A program made the position numbers and the translations under genes. A stretch of 64,000 nt of DNA, taken from contig NZ_VHIB01000008.1 of assembly GCF_008087345.1 (NCBI RefSeq), positions 434,001 to 498,000 on the forward strand, given 5' to 3'. Each line of letters opens with the position of its first letter. The first letter of the stretch is position 1. The stretch is from Nocardioides caldifontis. Lineage in GTDB: Bacteria > Actinomycetota > Actinomycetes > Propionibacteriales > Nocardioidaceae. Under the pieces are notes generated by a model. It was not told the DNA's origin. It saw nothing but the letters and a program-made list of their open reading frames with translations, and searched no databases. Positions 21,035 through 30,282 of this stretch are shown here, one piece after another.

Positions 21035-21643
21035 ATGACCCCGTCCCCCCGCCCCCGCGTCGCCGGGGACCGCGAGGGCGAGATCCTCGAGGCCTGCGTC
21101 GAGGAGCTCCTCGAGGTCGGCTACGACCGGCTCACGATGGACGGCGTCGCCCAGCGGGCACGGGCGTCGAAGGCGACCCTCTACCGCCGGTGGAGCTCCA
21201 AGCAGGCCCTCGTCGTCGACGCGGTGATCCGCCGCAAGCAGGTGGTCCCCCAGGACCCGCCCGACACCGGCACCCTGCGCGGTGACCTGCTGGCGGTCTT
21301 CTGCAGCCCCACCGGGTTGCGCGACCAGCAGGGCATGCGGGTGCTGGGCAGCGTGCTCACCGCCCTCCAGACCGACCCGGAGTTCGCCACGACCTTCCGG
21401 GAGAAGCACATCGACCCGCGGCGGGCCGGCGTCGTCGACGTGTTCCGCCGCGCCGAAGCCCGGGGCGAGCTCGCCCCCGGCGTCGACCCCACCCTCCTCG
21501 GCCCCGCCCTGGTCGGGATCCTCCTGCACCGCGCGTTCGTGCTCGGGGACCCGGTCACCTCCGACCTCATCGAGCGGGTCGTCGACCAGATCATCCTCCC
21601 GGCCGCGACCAGCGGCCCCCGCCAGCCCCAGGAGTCCTCGTGA
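21035..21643 (+). CDS. TetR-family transcriptional regulator
   Basis: The 202-residue repressor has an N-terminal helix-turn-helix (ILEACVEELLEVGYDRLTMDGVAQRARASKATLYRRWSSKQALVVDAV) and a C-terminal ligand domain of the TetR_C type. ATG at 21035 follows an AGGAGC ribosome-binding site. Its stop overlaps the start of the DHA2 exporter gene (GTGA), so it very likely represses its own operon through the dyad at 20991-21006 and is released by an exported drug or metabolite (inference). Confidence 0.93.
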   Translation: MTPSPRPRVAGDREGEILEACVEELLEVGYDRLTMDGVAQRARASKATLYRRWSSKQALVVDAVIRRKQVVPQDPPDTGTLRGDLLAVFCSPTGLRDQQGMRVLGSVLTALQTDPEFATTFREKHIDPRRAGVVDVFRRAEARGELAPGVDPTLLGPALVGILLHRAFVLGDPVTSDLIERVVDQIILPAATSGPRQPQESS

Positions 21644-23217
21644 CCGCCACCGACGTCCCCACCGCCGCACCACGCGCCCGCCACGCCGGCTGGGCACTGG
21701 CCCTGATCTGCGTGGCGCAGCTGATGGTGATCCTCGACGCGACGATCGCCAACATCGCGCTGCCCTACATCCAGGCCGACCTCGAGGTCTCCGACCATGC
21801 CCTGACGTGGGTGATCACGGCGTACGCCCTCACCTTCGGCGGCTTCCTCCTGCTCGGCGGGCGCTGCGGCGACCTGTTCGGGCGGCGCCGCGCCTTCACG
21901 TTCGGGCTCGTGCTCTTCGCGGTGGCCTCGCTCGTCGGCGGCTTCGCACAGAACGAGGCGATGCTGCTCGGCTCCCGGGCCGCGCAAGGGCTCGGCGCCG
22001 CGTTCGCCTCTCCCAACGCGCTCGCGCTGATCACCACGACGTTCGAGCCGGGACCCAGGCGGAGCAGGGCGTTCGCCGTCTACGGGATGATGTCCGGCCT
22101 CGGCGCGGCCGTCGGGCTGCTGCTCGGCGGCTGGCTCACCGGCCTCGACCCCACGTGGTTCGGCATCGACGTCGCCGGCTGGCGGCTGACGTTCCTGATC
22201 AACGTGCCCATCGGCATCGCCGGCGCCCTCGCGGCCCCGCGGCTCCTCGCCGAGAGCGACACCCACGCCGGCCGGCTCGACGTCCCCGGCGCACTCACCG
22301 CGACCAGCGGCCTGCTCGCCCTCGTCTACGGGATCACCCGGGCCGGTGACGAGTCGCACGGCTGGGGCGAGCGGTGGACGGTCGTCTCGCTGGTCACCGG
22401 GGTCGCGCTGCTCGTCGTGTTCGCCCTGGTCGAGCGCGGCGTCCGCGCGCCGATGCTCCCCGGACGGATCCTCGCGAGCCGGGACCGGATGGCCAGCTAC
22501 GCCGTGATGGCCCTGATCCCGGCCGCCATGTTCACGATGTTCTTCTTCCTCACGCTCGTCCTGCAGAACGTCCTCGGCGAGACGCCGATGCGCACGGGGC
22601 TGATGTTCCTGCCGTTCAGCATCGTGATCATCTCCGCCGCGATGGTGGTCTCCCGGCTCGTCCAGCGGGTCGACCCCGGCCGCCTCTCGGCGCTCGGCGC
22701 GACGATCGCCGCGGTCGCGGTCTTCGGCTTCAGCCGGCTCCCGTACGACGACCGGGCCGGCCAGGTCGCGGTGGAGATCAGCTACTGGACCGACGTGTTC
22801 CCCTACATCGTGCTGATGCCGATCGGGATGTCGCTGGTGTTCATCCCGATGACGATGTCGGTCGTCCACGGGGTCGCGCCCGCCGACTCCGGCATCGCCT
22901 CCGGGGTGCTCAACACGATGCAGCAGGTCGGCGGCGCGCTCGGGCTGGCGACCCTCAGCACCATCGCGCTCAACGCGGCGACGTCGAAGGGCGAGGAGCT
23001 GTGCCGGGAGGCCGTCACCGCCGGCGGCAGCTGCGCCGACCCCGCCTTCGGGGCGGTCGCGTTCACCCACGGCGCGAACGTCGGGTTCCTGTGGTGCTCG
23101 GCGATGCTGCTGGCGGGCGGGGTGATCGCGCTGCTCTTCAACCGGCTCCGCCACCAGGACCTCGCGGTCGGTGGCCCGGGAGCCCCGGCGGCGGCACCCG
23201 CCCCGGCGGCGCACTGA
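21640..23217 (+). CDS. DHA2-family MFS drug exporter (EmrB/QacA type)
   Basis: The 525-residue protein has about 14 hydrophobic segments and the DHA2 signature around helix 1 (QLMVILDATIANIALPYIQADL, the D-x-T motif C) and motif A GGRCGDLFGRRRAF. A cytoplasmic tail ends in an Ala/Pro-rich run. It exports lipophilic or cationic compounds by proton antiport in the family's usual manner; the substrate is unknown. It is translationally coupled to its TetR repressor and converges with the MetE-like gene. Confidence 0.92.
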   Translation: MTATDVPTAAPRARHAGWALALICVAQLMVILDATIANIALPYIQADLEVSDHALTWVITAYALTFGGFLLLGGRCGDLFGRRRAFTFGLVLFAVASLVGGFAQNEAMLLGSRAAQGLGAAFASPNALALITTTFEPGPRRSRAFAVYGMMSGLGAAVGLLLGGWLTGLDPTWFGIDVAGWRLTFLINVPIGIAGALAAPRLLAESDTHAGRLDVPGALTATSGLLALVYGITRAGDESHGWGERWTVVSLVTGVALLVVFALVERGVRAPMLPGRILASRDRMASYAVMALIPAAMFTMFFFLTLVLQNVLGETPMRTGLMFLPFSIVIISAAMVVSRLVQRVDPGRLSALGATIAAVAVFGFSRLPYDDRAGQVAVEISYWTDVFPYIVLMPIGMSLVFIPMTMSVVHGVAPADSGIASGVLNTMQQVGGALGLATLSTIALNAATSKGEELCREAVTAGGSCADPAFGAVAFTHGANVGFLWCSAMLLAGGVIALLFNRLRHQDLAVGGPGAPAAAPAPAAH

Positions 23218-23220
23218 GCC

Positions 23221-23271
23221 GATCTGCGGGATCGTCGTCCCGGCGGGCCGCGGACGACGATCTCGCAGATC
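23221..23271. terminator. 51-bp near-perfect inverted repeat between convergent genes
   Basis: Arms 23221-23240 and 23252-23271 pair at 19 of 20 positions around an 11-base loop. It lies between the exporter stop (23217) and the stop of the facing MetE-like gene (23278). There is no T-run on either strand; a bidirectional, U-tract-less terminator or transcript stabiliser is the likely role. Confidence 0.6.
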
Positions 23272-23277
23272 GACGCG

Positions 23278-24267
23278 TCAGCCCGTCAGGTCGGCGGCGG
23301 CGGTGCGGCACAGCTCGAGCGCCCTGCGCGCCCACGCCGCGTCGGCGCCGGCCAACCCGCACGCCGGTGTGAGGACGAGCTCCGCGGTGGGCTCGAGCCC
23401 CACCAGCTCGAGGAACCGCTCCACCTGGCCGACGACGGCCCCGGCGGGCGGGGTCGACGCGGGCGTGGTGGTCGGCACCACGCCGAGCCAGACGCGCCGG
23501 CCGGCCTCGAGCGCCGCGGCCACACCGTCGTGGCCGCTCGCGTCGAGGAGCCCGAGGTCGACGCCCACCCCGGGCGCGCCCACCTTCTCCAGCAGGTCGA
23601 AGGGGACGTCGGGCGCGCAGCAGTGCACCAGCGGGTCGGCGCCCGCCTCGCGCACCGCGCCGAGCACCGCCTCGAGCGCCGGGGCCGCACCCTGGGCGTC
23701 GACCGAACGGTGCCGGCCGAAGCCGGAGGCGGTCGGGACCTTGCCGGCGAGGACGGCAGGGAGCGCCGGCTCGTCGAGCTGGACGACGAGGGTGGCGCCG
23801 GGGACCCGCCGGCGGAGCTCGGCCACGTGGTCGGCCACCCCCTCGGCGAGCGACTCGGCCAGCTCGCGCCGGGCACCGTGGTCGGCGAGGACCCGGTCGC
23901 CGCGGGGCCGCTCGACGGTGGCGGCCAGCGTCCACGGGCCGGTGACCTGGACCTTGAGGAGGCCGGCGTAACCCTGGGTCTGCTCCTCGAGCGCGTCGAG
24001 GTCCTGGCCCAGCAGCGACGCGGCCCGGCGCTGGTCGAGCCCCGGGGTGCTCGACGACGTCAGCCGCCACCCGGCCGGCTGCAGGTCGACGGTCAACCCG
24101 CTGAGCAGCGCCACGGTTCGGCCGGTCATCGTGGCCGCGGCGCCGCGTCCCGGGACCTCGGGGAGGTAGGGGAGGTCGGGCAGCTCGCCGAGCACGGTGC
24201 GCAGCGCCTCGTCGAAGGCGTGCTGGTCGTCACCCGGGTGCGACCCGACGCCACTGGCGAGCGTCAC
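23278..24267 (-). CDS. MetE C-terminal-like (cobalamin-independent methionine synthase family) protein
   Basis: The 329-residue protein corresponds to a single UROD/MetE-like TIM barrel. It opens [14 protein letters not shown] and contains [11 protein letters not shown], the zinc-ligand pair H-x-C in [10 protein letters not shown], and a third ligand cysteine in [13 protein letters not shown]. It lacks the N-terminal half of full MetE, which binds methyltetrahydrofolate polyglutamate, so it may use another methyl donor or acceptor. Orthologues in the same place occur in other actinobacteria (as I recall, near mycobacterial Rv3015c). GTG at 24267 overlaps the mnmA stop by 4 nt, placing it in the iscS-mnmA operon. 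Confidence 0.82.
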   Translation of the reverse strand: MTLASGVGSHPGDDQHAFDEALRTVLGELPDLPYLPEVPGRGAAATMTGRTVALLSGLTVDLQPAGWRLTSSSTPGLDQRRAASLLGQDLDALEEQTQGYAGLLKVQVTGPWTLAATVERPRGDRVLADHGARRELAESLAEGVADHVAELRRRVPGATLVVQLDEPALPAVLAGKVPTASGFGRHRSVDAQGAAPALEAVLGAVREAGADPLVHCCAPDVPFDLLEKVGAPGVGVDLGLLDASGHDGVAAALEAGRRVWLGVVPTTTPASTPPAGAVVGQVERFLELVGLEPTAELVLTPACGLAGADAAWARRALELCRTAAADLTG

Positions 24268-25376
24268 GGCGCCGTCGACCCGACGCAGACCCGCGCGGTC
24301 GACGCGATCGTGCAGGAGCCGACCACCCGCGTGCCGTCGTAGACCACCGCCGACTGGCCGGGCGCGATGCCTCGCGCGGGGTCGTGGAGCTCGACGGTGA
24401 CCTGCTCCCCCACCACGCTGACCCGGGCGCGGTGCTCCTCGCCGTGCGCCCGCAGCTGCACCGTCCCCTCGAGCGGCTCCTCCGGCGCGTTGCCGCACCA
24501 CCGAGGGCGGATCCCCTCGAGCCGGTCGACGGTGAGCTCCTCCCGCGGACCGACGGTGACCGTCTGCGACACCGGCTCGATGGAGAGCACGTAGCGGGGG
24601 CGGCCGTCGGGCGCGGGCCGGTCGATCCGCAGCCCCCTGCGCTGGCCGACGGTGAAGGCGAACGAGCCGTCGTGGGTGCCGAGCACCTCACCGCTGGCGT
24701 GGTCGACGAACGTGCCGGACCCGGCCCCCAGCTTGTCCTTGAGCCAGCCACCGGTGTCGCCGTCGGCGACGAAGCAGATGTCGTGGCTGTCGGGCTTGTC
24801 CGCGACCAGCAGCCCCCGCTCCGCGGCCTCGCGGCGCACCTCCGGCTTCGGGGTGTCACCGAGCGGGAACAGCGCGTGGCGCAGCTGCTCCTGGGTGAGG
24901 ACCCCGAGGACGTAGGACTGGTCCTTGCCGTGGTCGACCGCCCGGTGCAGCTCGACCGAGCCGTCGGGAGCCTCGCGCAGGGTCGCGTAGTGGCCGGTCG
25001 CGAGGGCGTCGAACCCGAGGCCGAGCGCGCGGTCGAGCATCGCGGCGAACTTGATCTTCTCGTTGCAGCGCAGGCACGGGTTGGGGGTGCGGCCGGCGAG
25101 GTACTCCCCCTTGAAGTCCTCGACGACGTCGTCGTGGAACCGCGCGCTCAGGTCCCAGACGTAGAAGGGGATCCCGAGCACGTCGGCTGCGCGCCGCGCG
25201 TCGTTGGCGTCCTCGATCGTGCAGCAGCCGCGCGAGCCGCTGCGGTAGGTGCCGGGGTTGCGTGAGAGCGCCAGGTGCACCCCGGTGACGTCGTGGCCGG
25301 CGTCGACCGCCCGGGCGGCGGCCACGGCGGAGTCCACGCCGCCGGACATCGCGACGACGACCCGCTGCCGGCTCAC
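24264..25376 (-). CDS. mnmA: tRNA-specific 2-thiouridylase MnmA
   Basis: MnmA puts sulfur on U34 of tRNA-Lys, -Glu and -Gln, using ATP and persulfide sulfur delivered from a cysteine desulfurase. The 370-residue protein has the PP-loop [10 protein letters not shown] (about 11-20), the catalytic cysteine C104 in [10 protein letters not shown] and its partner C201 in [10 protein letters not shown], then the C-terminal beta-barrel ([18 protein letters not shown]). Its GTG overlaps the iscS stop by 4 nt, coupling sulfur donor and acceptor. Confidence 0.96.
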   Translation of the reverse strand: MSRQRVVVAMSGGVDSAVAAARAVDAGHDVTGVHLALSRNPGTYRSGSRGCCTIEDANDARRAADVLGIPFYVWDLSARFHDDVVEDFKGEYLAGRTPNPCLRCNEKIKFAAMLDRALGLGFDALATGHYATLREAPDGSVELHRAVDHGKDQSYVLGVLTQEQLRHALFPLGDTPKPEVRREAAERGLLVADKPDSHDICFVADGDTGGWLKDKLGAGSGTFVDHASGEVLGTHDGSFAFTVGQRRGLRIDRPAPDGRPRYVLSIEPVSQTVTVGPREELTVDRLEGIRPRWCGNAPEEPLEGTVQLRAHGEEHRARVSVVGEQVTVELHDPARGIAPGQSAVVYDGTRVVGSCTIASTARVCVGSTAP

Positions 25377-26548
25377 CGGTTCGCCGCCCTCGCCCGCTCG
25401 ACGGCCGGGCCGATCGCGGTGACCAGGGCGTCGATGTCGGAGGGGTCCGTGGTGCGCCCCAAGGTGAACCGGAGGCTGCTGCGTGCCTCGGCCTCGTCGC
25501 GCCCCATCGCGAGCAGGACGTGGCTCGGCTGGGGCACGCCGGCCGAGCACGCCGACCCGGTCGAGCACTCGATGCCCTGGTGGTCGAGCAGCATCAGCAA
25601 CGAGTCGCCCTCGCAGCCGGGGAAGCTCAGGTGGGCGTAGCCCGGCAGCCTGCGTTCAGGGTCGCCGTTGACCCGGGCGTCGGGGACCAGCTCGAGGACC
25701 CGGGTCACGAGGTCGTCCCGGAGCTCCGAGAGCCGGGCGGCGTGGTCCGCCTGCTCCTTCACCGCGTGCTCGACCGCGGCCGCGAACGCCGCGACCGCCG
25801 GGACGTCGAGGGTGCCGGACCGGACCTGCCGCTCCTGACCGCCCCCGTGGAGCAGCGGGACGAGGGCGAGGTCGCGGCGGACGACGAGCGCGCCGACGCC
25901 GTACGGCCCGCCGAGCTTGTGGGCGGTCAGGCTGAGGGCGTCGAGCCCGCTGGCCCCGAAGTCGACGGGCACCGCGCCGACCGCCTGCACGGCGTCGGAG
26001 TGCACCGGGATGCCGTGGGCGGAGGCGATCGCAACGACCTCGTCGACCGGCTGCACCGTGCCGACCTCGTTGTTGGCCCACATCACCGAGACGAGCGCGA
26101 CCGACCCGGGGTCGGCCTCGATGCGGGCGCGCAGCTCGTCGACGTCGAGCCGGCCGCGGGCGTCCACCCCGATGAGCTCGACCTTCGCGCCCTCCCGCTC
26201 GGCGAGCCACTCGAGCGCGTCGAGCACCGCGTGGTGCTCGACGGCGGACGCGAGGATCCGGACCCGGCCGGGGTCCTGGTCGCGGCGGCACCAGAAGAGC
26301 CCCTTGACCGCGAGGTTGTCGGCCTCGGTCCCGCCGGAGGTGAGCACCACCTCGCCGGGGCGGGCGCCGAGCGCCCGGGCGATGCGCTCGCGCGACTCCT
26401 CGACCACCCGCCGGGCGTCACGCCCGGAGCCGTGCAGGGAGCTCGCGTTGCCGACCACCCGCAGCCTCGCGGTGAGCGCCTCGAACGCGACGTCGACCAT
26501 CGGCGTGGTCGCGGCGTGGTCGAGGTAGACGGTCGGGTGGTCGCTCAT
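25373..26548 (-). CDS. iscS: cysteine desulfurase
   Basis: This class V aminotransferase-fold enzyme takes sulfur from cysteine and passes it as persulfide, here most likely to MnmA. The 391-residue protein has the PLP lysine K211 in [20 protein letters not shown] upstream of it, and the mobile-loop cysteine C334 in [16 protein letters not shown] hexamer ends 7 nt before ATG at 26548, marking the operon start. No iscU or suf genes are adjacent, which supports a tRNA-thiolation rather than Fe-S role. Confidence 0.94.
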   Translation of the reverse strand: MSDHPTVYLDHAATTPMVDVAFEALTARLRVVGNASSLHGSGRDARRVVEESRERIARALGARPGEVVLTSGGTEADNLAVKGLFWCRRDQDPGRVRILASAVEHHAVLDALEWLAEREGAKVELIGVDARGRLDVDELRARIEADPGSVALVSVMWANNEVGTVQPVDEVVAIASAHGIPVHSDAVQAVGAVPVDFGASGLDALSLTAHKLGGPYGVGALVVRRDLALVPLLHGGGQERQVRSGTLDVPAVAAFAAAVEHAVKEQADHAARLSELRDDLVTRVLELVPDARVNGDPERRLPGYAHLSFPGCEGDSLLMLLDHQGIECSTGSACSAGVPQPSHVLLAMGRDEAEARSSLRFTLGRTTDPSDIDALVTAIGPAVERARAANR

Positions 26549-26555
26549 CCCCTCA

Positions 26556-26561
26556 AGCGTA
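26556..26561 (-). promoter_or_regulatory. leaderless-type -10 element of the iscS operon
   Basis: TACGCT on the minus strand ends 7 nt before the iscS ATG; no Shine-Dalgarno sequence is visible. Confidence 0.45.
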
Positions 26562-26579
26562 CGGCGTGGCGGTGGGCGG

Positions 26580-27464
26580 CTACTCCCGGATGCCGAGCTC
26601 CTGGGACCGGACCATCACCAGGTCGAACTCGATGACCCGGAGCGTCTTGCCGTCACGGGCCACCGGGTAGATCCCGATCGTCTCGAAGCCGGCCTCCTCG
26701 TAGACCCGCAGCTGGTCGGTGAGGAGCGGCGCCCCGTCGTACAACGGGAGGCTGGAGAGCTCGCTCTGCAACGCGACGACGCGGTCGAGGATCTTGCCCG
26801 CACCGGCGAAGACGTGGTGGTCGAACCCCTGGGTGTCCATCTTCAGGAAGGCGCGGACCGGGTCCAGCCCGTCGGCCAGCTCGTCGAGCATCGAGCCGAG
26901 GGTGCGCACCTGCACGGTCTCGGTGGTGGCGGCGGCGATCTTGCTCGACCACTGCTTGCCGAACTCGCTCGCCTCCTGCAGGGAGCTGAGCGGGCCGTCG
27001 GTGAGGTGGAGCTCGGCCTCGCCCTCCTCGGCGCCGAGCGCGCAGTGGTGGACGCTCCACAGCGGGTCGCCCTCGGCGGCCTCGGCGAGCCTCGCGAAGT
27101 GGCGGGAGCCCGGCTCGAAGGAGGCGATCCGACCGCGGTACCCCGCGTTCCGCAGCCGGCGGGCGAACTGCCCGTGGTTCGCACCCACGTCGAGCACGAG
27201 GTTGATCCCGGAGCTCTGCAGCAGCCACGTCACCTGCTCGGCGGAGAAGAACTCCCACAGCTGCTTCTGCACCGGCGCCCAGCCGCGTCGGGTCGCCTTG
27301 GGGTGCACCAGCAGGTTGACGGTCCGTCGGCCGTCACCGACGGTCACTCTCCTGAGTCGGTCACGGCCGCGCTGGACGACGTAGCTCCCCGGCTGGATGC
27401 GGTCGACGGTGAACCCGAGCCGCCTCGCGACGTCGGCCCACCCGGACTTCCTCGGGCTGCGCAC
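26580..27464 (-). CDS. FkbM-family SAM-dependent methyltransferase
   Basis: The 294-residue protein has the FkbM core: SAM loop LVLDVGANHGQFARRLRNAGYRGRIASFEPGS (about 92-122), WSVHHCALGAEEGEAEL, and FLKMDTQGFDHHVFAGAG with the acidic motif IV. Such enzymes O-methylate sugars, lipids or polyketides. The first 70 residues are family-atypical, basic and not a signal peptide. No glycosyltransferases are adjacent, so the acceptor is unknown. GTG at 27464 has TACGCT ending 6 nt upstream. It is divergent from the ABC-F gene. Confidence 0.87.
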   Translation of the reverse strand: MRSPRKSGWADVARRLGFTVDRIQPGSYVVQRGRDRLRRVTVGDGRRTVNLLVHPKATRRGWAPVQKQLWEFFSAEQVTWLLQSSGINLVLDVGANHGQFARRLRNAGYRGRIASFEPGSRHFARLAEAAEGDPLWSVHHCALGAEEGEAELHLTDGPLSSLQEASEFGKQWSSKIAAATTETVQVRTLGSMLDELADGLDPVRAFLKMDTQGFDHHVFAGAGKILDRVVALQSELSSLPLYDGAPLLTDQLRVYEEAGFETIGIYPVARDGKTLRVIEFDLVMVRSQELGIRE

Positions 27465-27470
27465 CCGGGG

Positions 27471-27476
27471 AGCGTA
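27471..27476 (-). promoter_or_regulatory. leaderless-type -10 element of the FkbM gene
   Basis: TACGCT on the minus strand ends 6 nt before GTG at 27464. Confidence 0.4.
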
Positions 27477-27528
27477 ACCCGAGCCCCCGGAGCGTGCCGG
27501 GGGCTGACACTCCGCCGCACAAAACGGG

Positions 27529-27557
27529 TTGAGCGCGAGATCCGCGTCCCGCACACT
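27529..27557 (+). promoter_or_regulatory. promoter of the ABC-F gene
   Basis: TTGAGC (27529-27534) and CACACT (27552-27557) are separated by exactly 17 bp. AAAA (27521-27524) lies just upstream of the -35 in otherwise very GC-rich DNA, a layout like WhiB7-dependent promoters (inference). Transcription would start about 27563-27566, giving a leader of about 90 nt. Confidence 0.55.
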
Positions 27558-27566
27558 GGGTGCGCC

Positions 27567-27578
27567 ATGGAGATGTGA
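27567..27578 (+). CDS. three-codon leader ORF (Met-Glu-Met) before the ABC-F gene
   Basis: ATG GAG ATG TGA directly follows the predicted transcription start and precedes a stem-loop (27587-27619). Antibiotic-resistance ABC-F genes are often controlled by ribosome arrest on short leader ORFs, so this could be a sensor, but three codons may also occur by chance. Confidence 0.3.
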   Translation: MEM

Positions 27579-27586
27579 CCGCGTCC

Positions 27587-27619
27587 GACCTGCGCCCGAG
27601 GCCTCGTGCCCGGCAGGTC
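27587..27619 (+). promoter_or_regulatory. leader stem-loop upstream of the ABC-F gene
   Basis: GACCTGC (27587-27593) pairs perfectly with GCAGGTC (27613-27619), and the interior contains the 10-bp palindrome CGAGGCCTCG (27597-27606). It sits between the mini-ORF and the main start, where an attenuator or start-masking structure would be expected. Confidence 0.45.
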
Positions 27620-27656
27620 CGCCTCCCCCACCGGGGCCCACCCGCGGAGCACCACC

Positions 27657-29303
27657 ATGTCTTCCTCCCTCCCCGTCCTGCCCGTCTTCCGGACCGGGCC
27701 GCGGTCGCTGGTCGCCACCGGACTGACCCGTTCGTACGCCGGCCGCACCGTGCTCGACTGCGTCGACGTCACCGCCTCGCCGGGGACGGTGCTCGCCGTC
27801 GTCGGGGAGAACGGCACGGGCAAGTCGACGCTGCTCCGGCTCCTCGCCGGGCTCGAGCAGCCCGACGGCGGGACGGTCAGCCGCCCCGCTGACGTCGGCC
27901 ACCTCGGTCAGGAGCTCGTCGTCCCGCCCGGCACCACGGTGGGCGACGTGCTCGACGACGCGCTCGCCGCGCAGCACGCCGCCGTGGCCCGGCTCGAGGA
28001 GCTCGCCGACCGGCTCGGTGACGCAGGGGCCGACCACGAGTACGCCGGGCTCCTCGACTGGGCGGTGCTCCACGACGCTTGGGACGCCGACCGGCGGGCG
28101 GAGGAGGCGGCCTCGCGGCTCGGCCTGGCCCGGGTCGACCGGGGCCGGCCGGTGGCCGCGCTCTCCGGCGGGGAGCGGGCCCGGCTCGCCCTCGCCGCCC
28201 TGCTGACCCGCCGCCCCGACTGCCTGCTGCTCGACGAGCCGACGAACCACCTCGACGACGCCGCGGTGGAGTACGTCGAGGAGGTGGTCCGGCAGCTGCC
28301 GGGCGTGGTCGTGGTCGCCAGCCACGACCGGGTGCTCCTCGACCGGGTCGCCGACGCGGTGCTCGACCTCGACCCGACGCACTTCGGTGCCGACGGGCGT
28401 GGCGGCCGGCTCCGCGGCGGCGGGTGGAGCGCGTTCCTCGCCGAACGCGAGCGCGAGCGGCGCCGGTGGGAGCAGAGCTACGCCGAGCAGCAGGAGGAGA
28501 TCGAGCGGGTGCGGGAGGCCGCCGCGACGACCGCCCGCCGGGTCGCACCGGGGCGCGGGCCGCGCGACAACGACAAGTTCATCCACCACTTCAAGGGCGC
28601 CAACGTGCAGCGCACGGTGGCGCGGCGGGTCCGTGACGCAGAGCGCCGGCTCGCGGTCCTCCAGCGTGACCAGGTGCCCAAGCCCCCGGCCCCGTTGACC
28701 TTCACCGGCACGTTGGCCACCGGCTCCGGCGCGGCGGTGCAGGTGCGTGACCTCGACGTGCCCGGGCGGCTCCACCTCGACCGGCTCGACGTGGCCGCGG
28801 GCGAGCGGCTGCTGGTCACGGGCGCGAACGGCTCTGGCAAGTCGACGTTGCTCAGGGTGCTCGCCGGGCGGCTCGCCCCGGCGGCCGGCGAGGTGCACGT
28901 CACCGCCCGGCGCACCGGCTACCTCCCGCAGGACGTCCGGTTCTCACGCCCCGAACGGAGCGCCGCCGTCGTCTACTCCGCGGCGGTCGGCGACGGCAGC
29001 GAGGACCCGGCCGTCCCGCGGTTGGAGTCGCTCGGGCTGGTGCACCCGCGGGACGTGGGGCGTCCCGTGGGCGAGCTCAGCACCGGGCAGCAGCGGCGGC
29101 TCGCGCTCGCCGTGCTGGTCGCACGCCGTCCCGACCTGGTGCTCCTCGACGAACCGACCAACCACCTGTCGCTGGCGCTCGCCGAGGAGCTCGAGGAGGC
29201 GCTGGGGCGCTCACCGGGCACCGTCGTCGTCGCCAGCCACGACAGGTGGCTGCGGCGTCGCTGGGAGGGGTCGAGCCTGGGGCTCAGCCCTTGCGCTGGT
29301 TGA
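27657..29303 (+). CDS. ABC-F protein, possible ribosome-protection factor
   Basis: The 548-residue protein has two ABC cassettes and no membrane segments. Cassette 1: Walker [11 protein letters not shown], signature LSGGERARL, Walker [14 protein letters not shown]-loop ASHDR. Cassette 2: [36 protein letters not shown]. Between them is an arginine/glutamate-rich linker helix pair ([27 protein letters not shown]) that in ABC-F proteins enters the ribosomal E site. Subfamilies either act as translation factors (EttA type) or dislodge ribosome-targeting antibiotics. The short leader ORF and hairpin favour the resistance type (inference). ATG at 27657 was taken over the GTG at 27606, which lies inside the hairpin. 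Its end overlaps the etfA end by 20 bp. Confidence 0.88.
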   Translation: MSSSLPVLPVFRTGPRSLVATGLTRSYAGRTVLDCVDVTASPGTVLAVVGENGTGKSTLLRLLAGLEQPDGGTVSRPADVGHLGQELVVPPGTTVGDVLDDALAAQHAAVARLEELADRLGDAGADHEYAGLLDWAVLHDAWDADRRAEEAASRLGLARVDRGRPVAALSGGERARLALAALLTRRPDCLLLDEPTNHLDDAAVEYVEEVVRQLPGVVVVASHDRVLLDRVADAVLDLDPTHFGADGRGGRLRGGGWSAFLAERERERRRWEQSYAEQQEEIERVREAAATTARRVAPGRGPRDNDKFIHHFKGANVQRTVARRVRDAERRLAVLQRDQVPKPPAPLTFTGTLATGSGAAVQVRDLDVPGRLHLDRLDVAAGERLLVTGANGSGKSTLLRVLAGRLAPAAGEVHVTARRTGYLPQDVRFSRPERSAAVVYSAAVGDGSEDPAVPRLESLGLVHPRDVGRPVGELSTGQQRRLALAVLVARRPDLVLLDEPTNHLSLALAEELEEALGRSPGTVVVASHDRWLRRRWEGSSLGLSPCAG

Positions 29304-30240
29304 CCTGCTCGGTGACGGCGGGCAGGACGGTGTGCAGGTCGCCGACGACGCCGAAGTCGACGAGCTCGAAGATCGGCGCCTCCTCGTCCTTGTTGACCGC
29401 GACGATCGTCTTGGAGGTCTGCATGCCGGCCCGGTGCTGGATCGCGCCGGAGATGCCGTTGGCCATGTAGAGCTGCGGCGAGACGACCTTGCCGGTCTGG
29501 CCGACCTGGAACGAGTGCGGGTACCACCCCGAGTCCACCGCAGCGCGCGAGGCACCCACCGCAGCACCGAGGGCGTCGGCGAGCTGCTCGACCGGCTCGA
29601 AGTTCCCGCCGGTGCCACGACCACCGGAGACCACGATCGCGGCCTCGGTCAGCTCGGGGCGACCCGAGGCCTTCTTCGGCTCCACCCCGGTCAGCTTCGC
29701 ACCCTTGCCCGCCTCGGAGGTCGCGACCTCCACCGCCTGCACCGCACCGGCGCCGTCGACCTGCTCGGGCTGGGCGGAGTTCGGCTTGACCGCGATGATC
29801 GGGGTGCCCTTGGTGACCTTCGAGGTCACCGTGAAGTTGCCCGCGAACACCGACTGGGTCGCCACCGGACCCCCGTCACCAGCAGCGACGTCCACGGCGT
29901 CGGTGATCACCCCGGAGTCGGTCTTGATCGCCAGCCGCGCCGCGATCTCCTTGCCCTCCGCGGAGGAGGACAGCAGCACCGCCGCCGGCGAAGCCTGCTC
30001 GACCAGGGTGGCCAGCACCTCGGCCTTCGGGGTCACCAGGTAGGGGCCCAGCGGACGCGGGTCGATCGTGTAGATCTTCTCCGCACCGAACCTGCTCAGC
30101 GCCGCCTTGGCGTCCTCGGACAGGTCGCCGATGAACACCGCCGACGGCTCACCGAGGCGGCGCGCCAGGGTCAGCATCTCGTTGGTGGTCTTGCGCACGG
30201 TGCCGCCGACGTGGTCGACGAGGACCAGGACCTCGCTCAT
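29284..30240 (-). CDS. etfA: electron transfer flavoprotein alpha subunit
   Basis: EtfA binds FAD and, with EtfB, carries electrons from acyl-CoA dehydrogenases to the quinone pool. The 318-residue protein has the C-terminal FAD signature region ([71 protein letters not shown]). ATG at 30240 has an AGAGGAAA ribosome-binding site and follows etfB by 42 nt. It fits the fatty-acid and acyl-CoA genes elsewhere in the window. Confidence 0.96.
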   Translation of the reverse strand: MSEVLVLVDHVGGTVRKTTNEMLTLARRLGEPSAVFIGDLSEDAKAALSRFGAEKIYTIDPRPLGPYLVTPKAEVLATLVEQASPAAVLLSSSAEGKEIAARLAIKTDSGVITDAVDVAAGDGGPVATQSVFAGNFTVTSKVTKGTPIIAVKPNSAQPEQVDGAGAVQAVEVATSEAGKGAKLTGVEPKKASGRPELTEAAIVVSGGRGTGGNFEPVEQLADALGAAVGASRAAVDSGWYPHSFQVGQTGKVVSPQLYMANGISGAIQHRAGMQTSKTIVAVNKDEEAPIFELVDFGVVGDLHTVLPAVTEQVNQRKG

Positions 30241-30282
30241 GATCAGTTTCCTCTGCTGTTGAAGATGGCCGGGTCGGCGGGC

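Noticed and set aside
21181-23214. 677-codon frame antisense to the DHA2 exporter and TetR gene
   Set aside because: Highly repetitive Arg/Glu/Asp composition typical of antisense shadows of membrane-protein genes.
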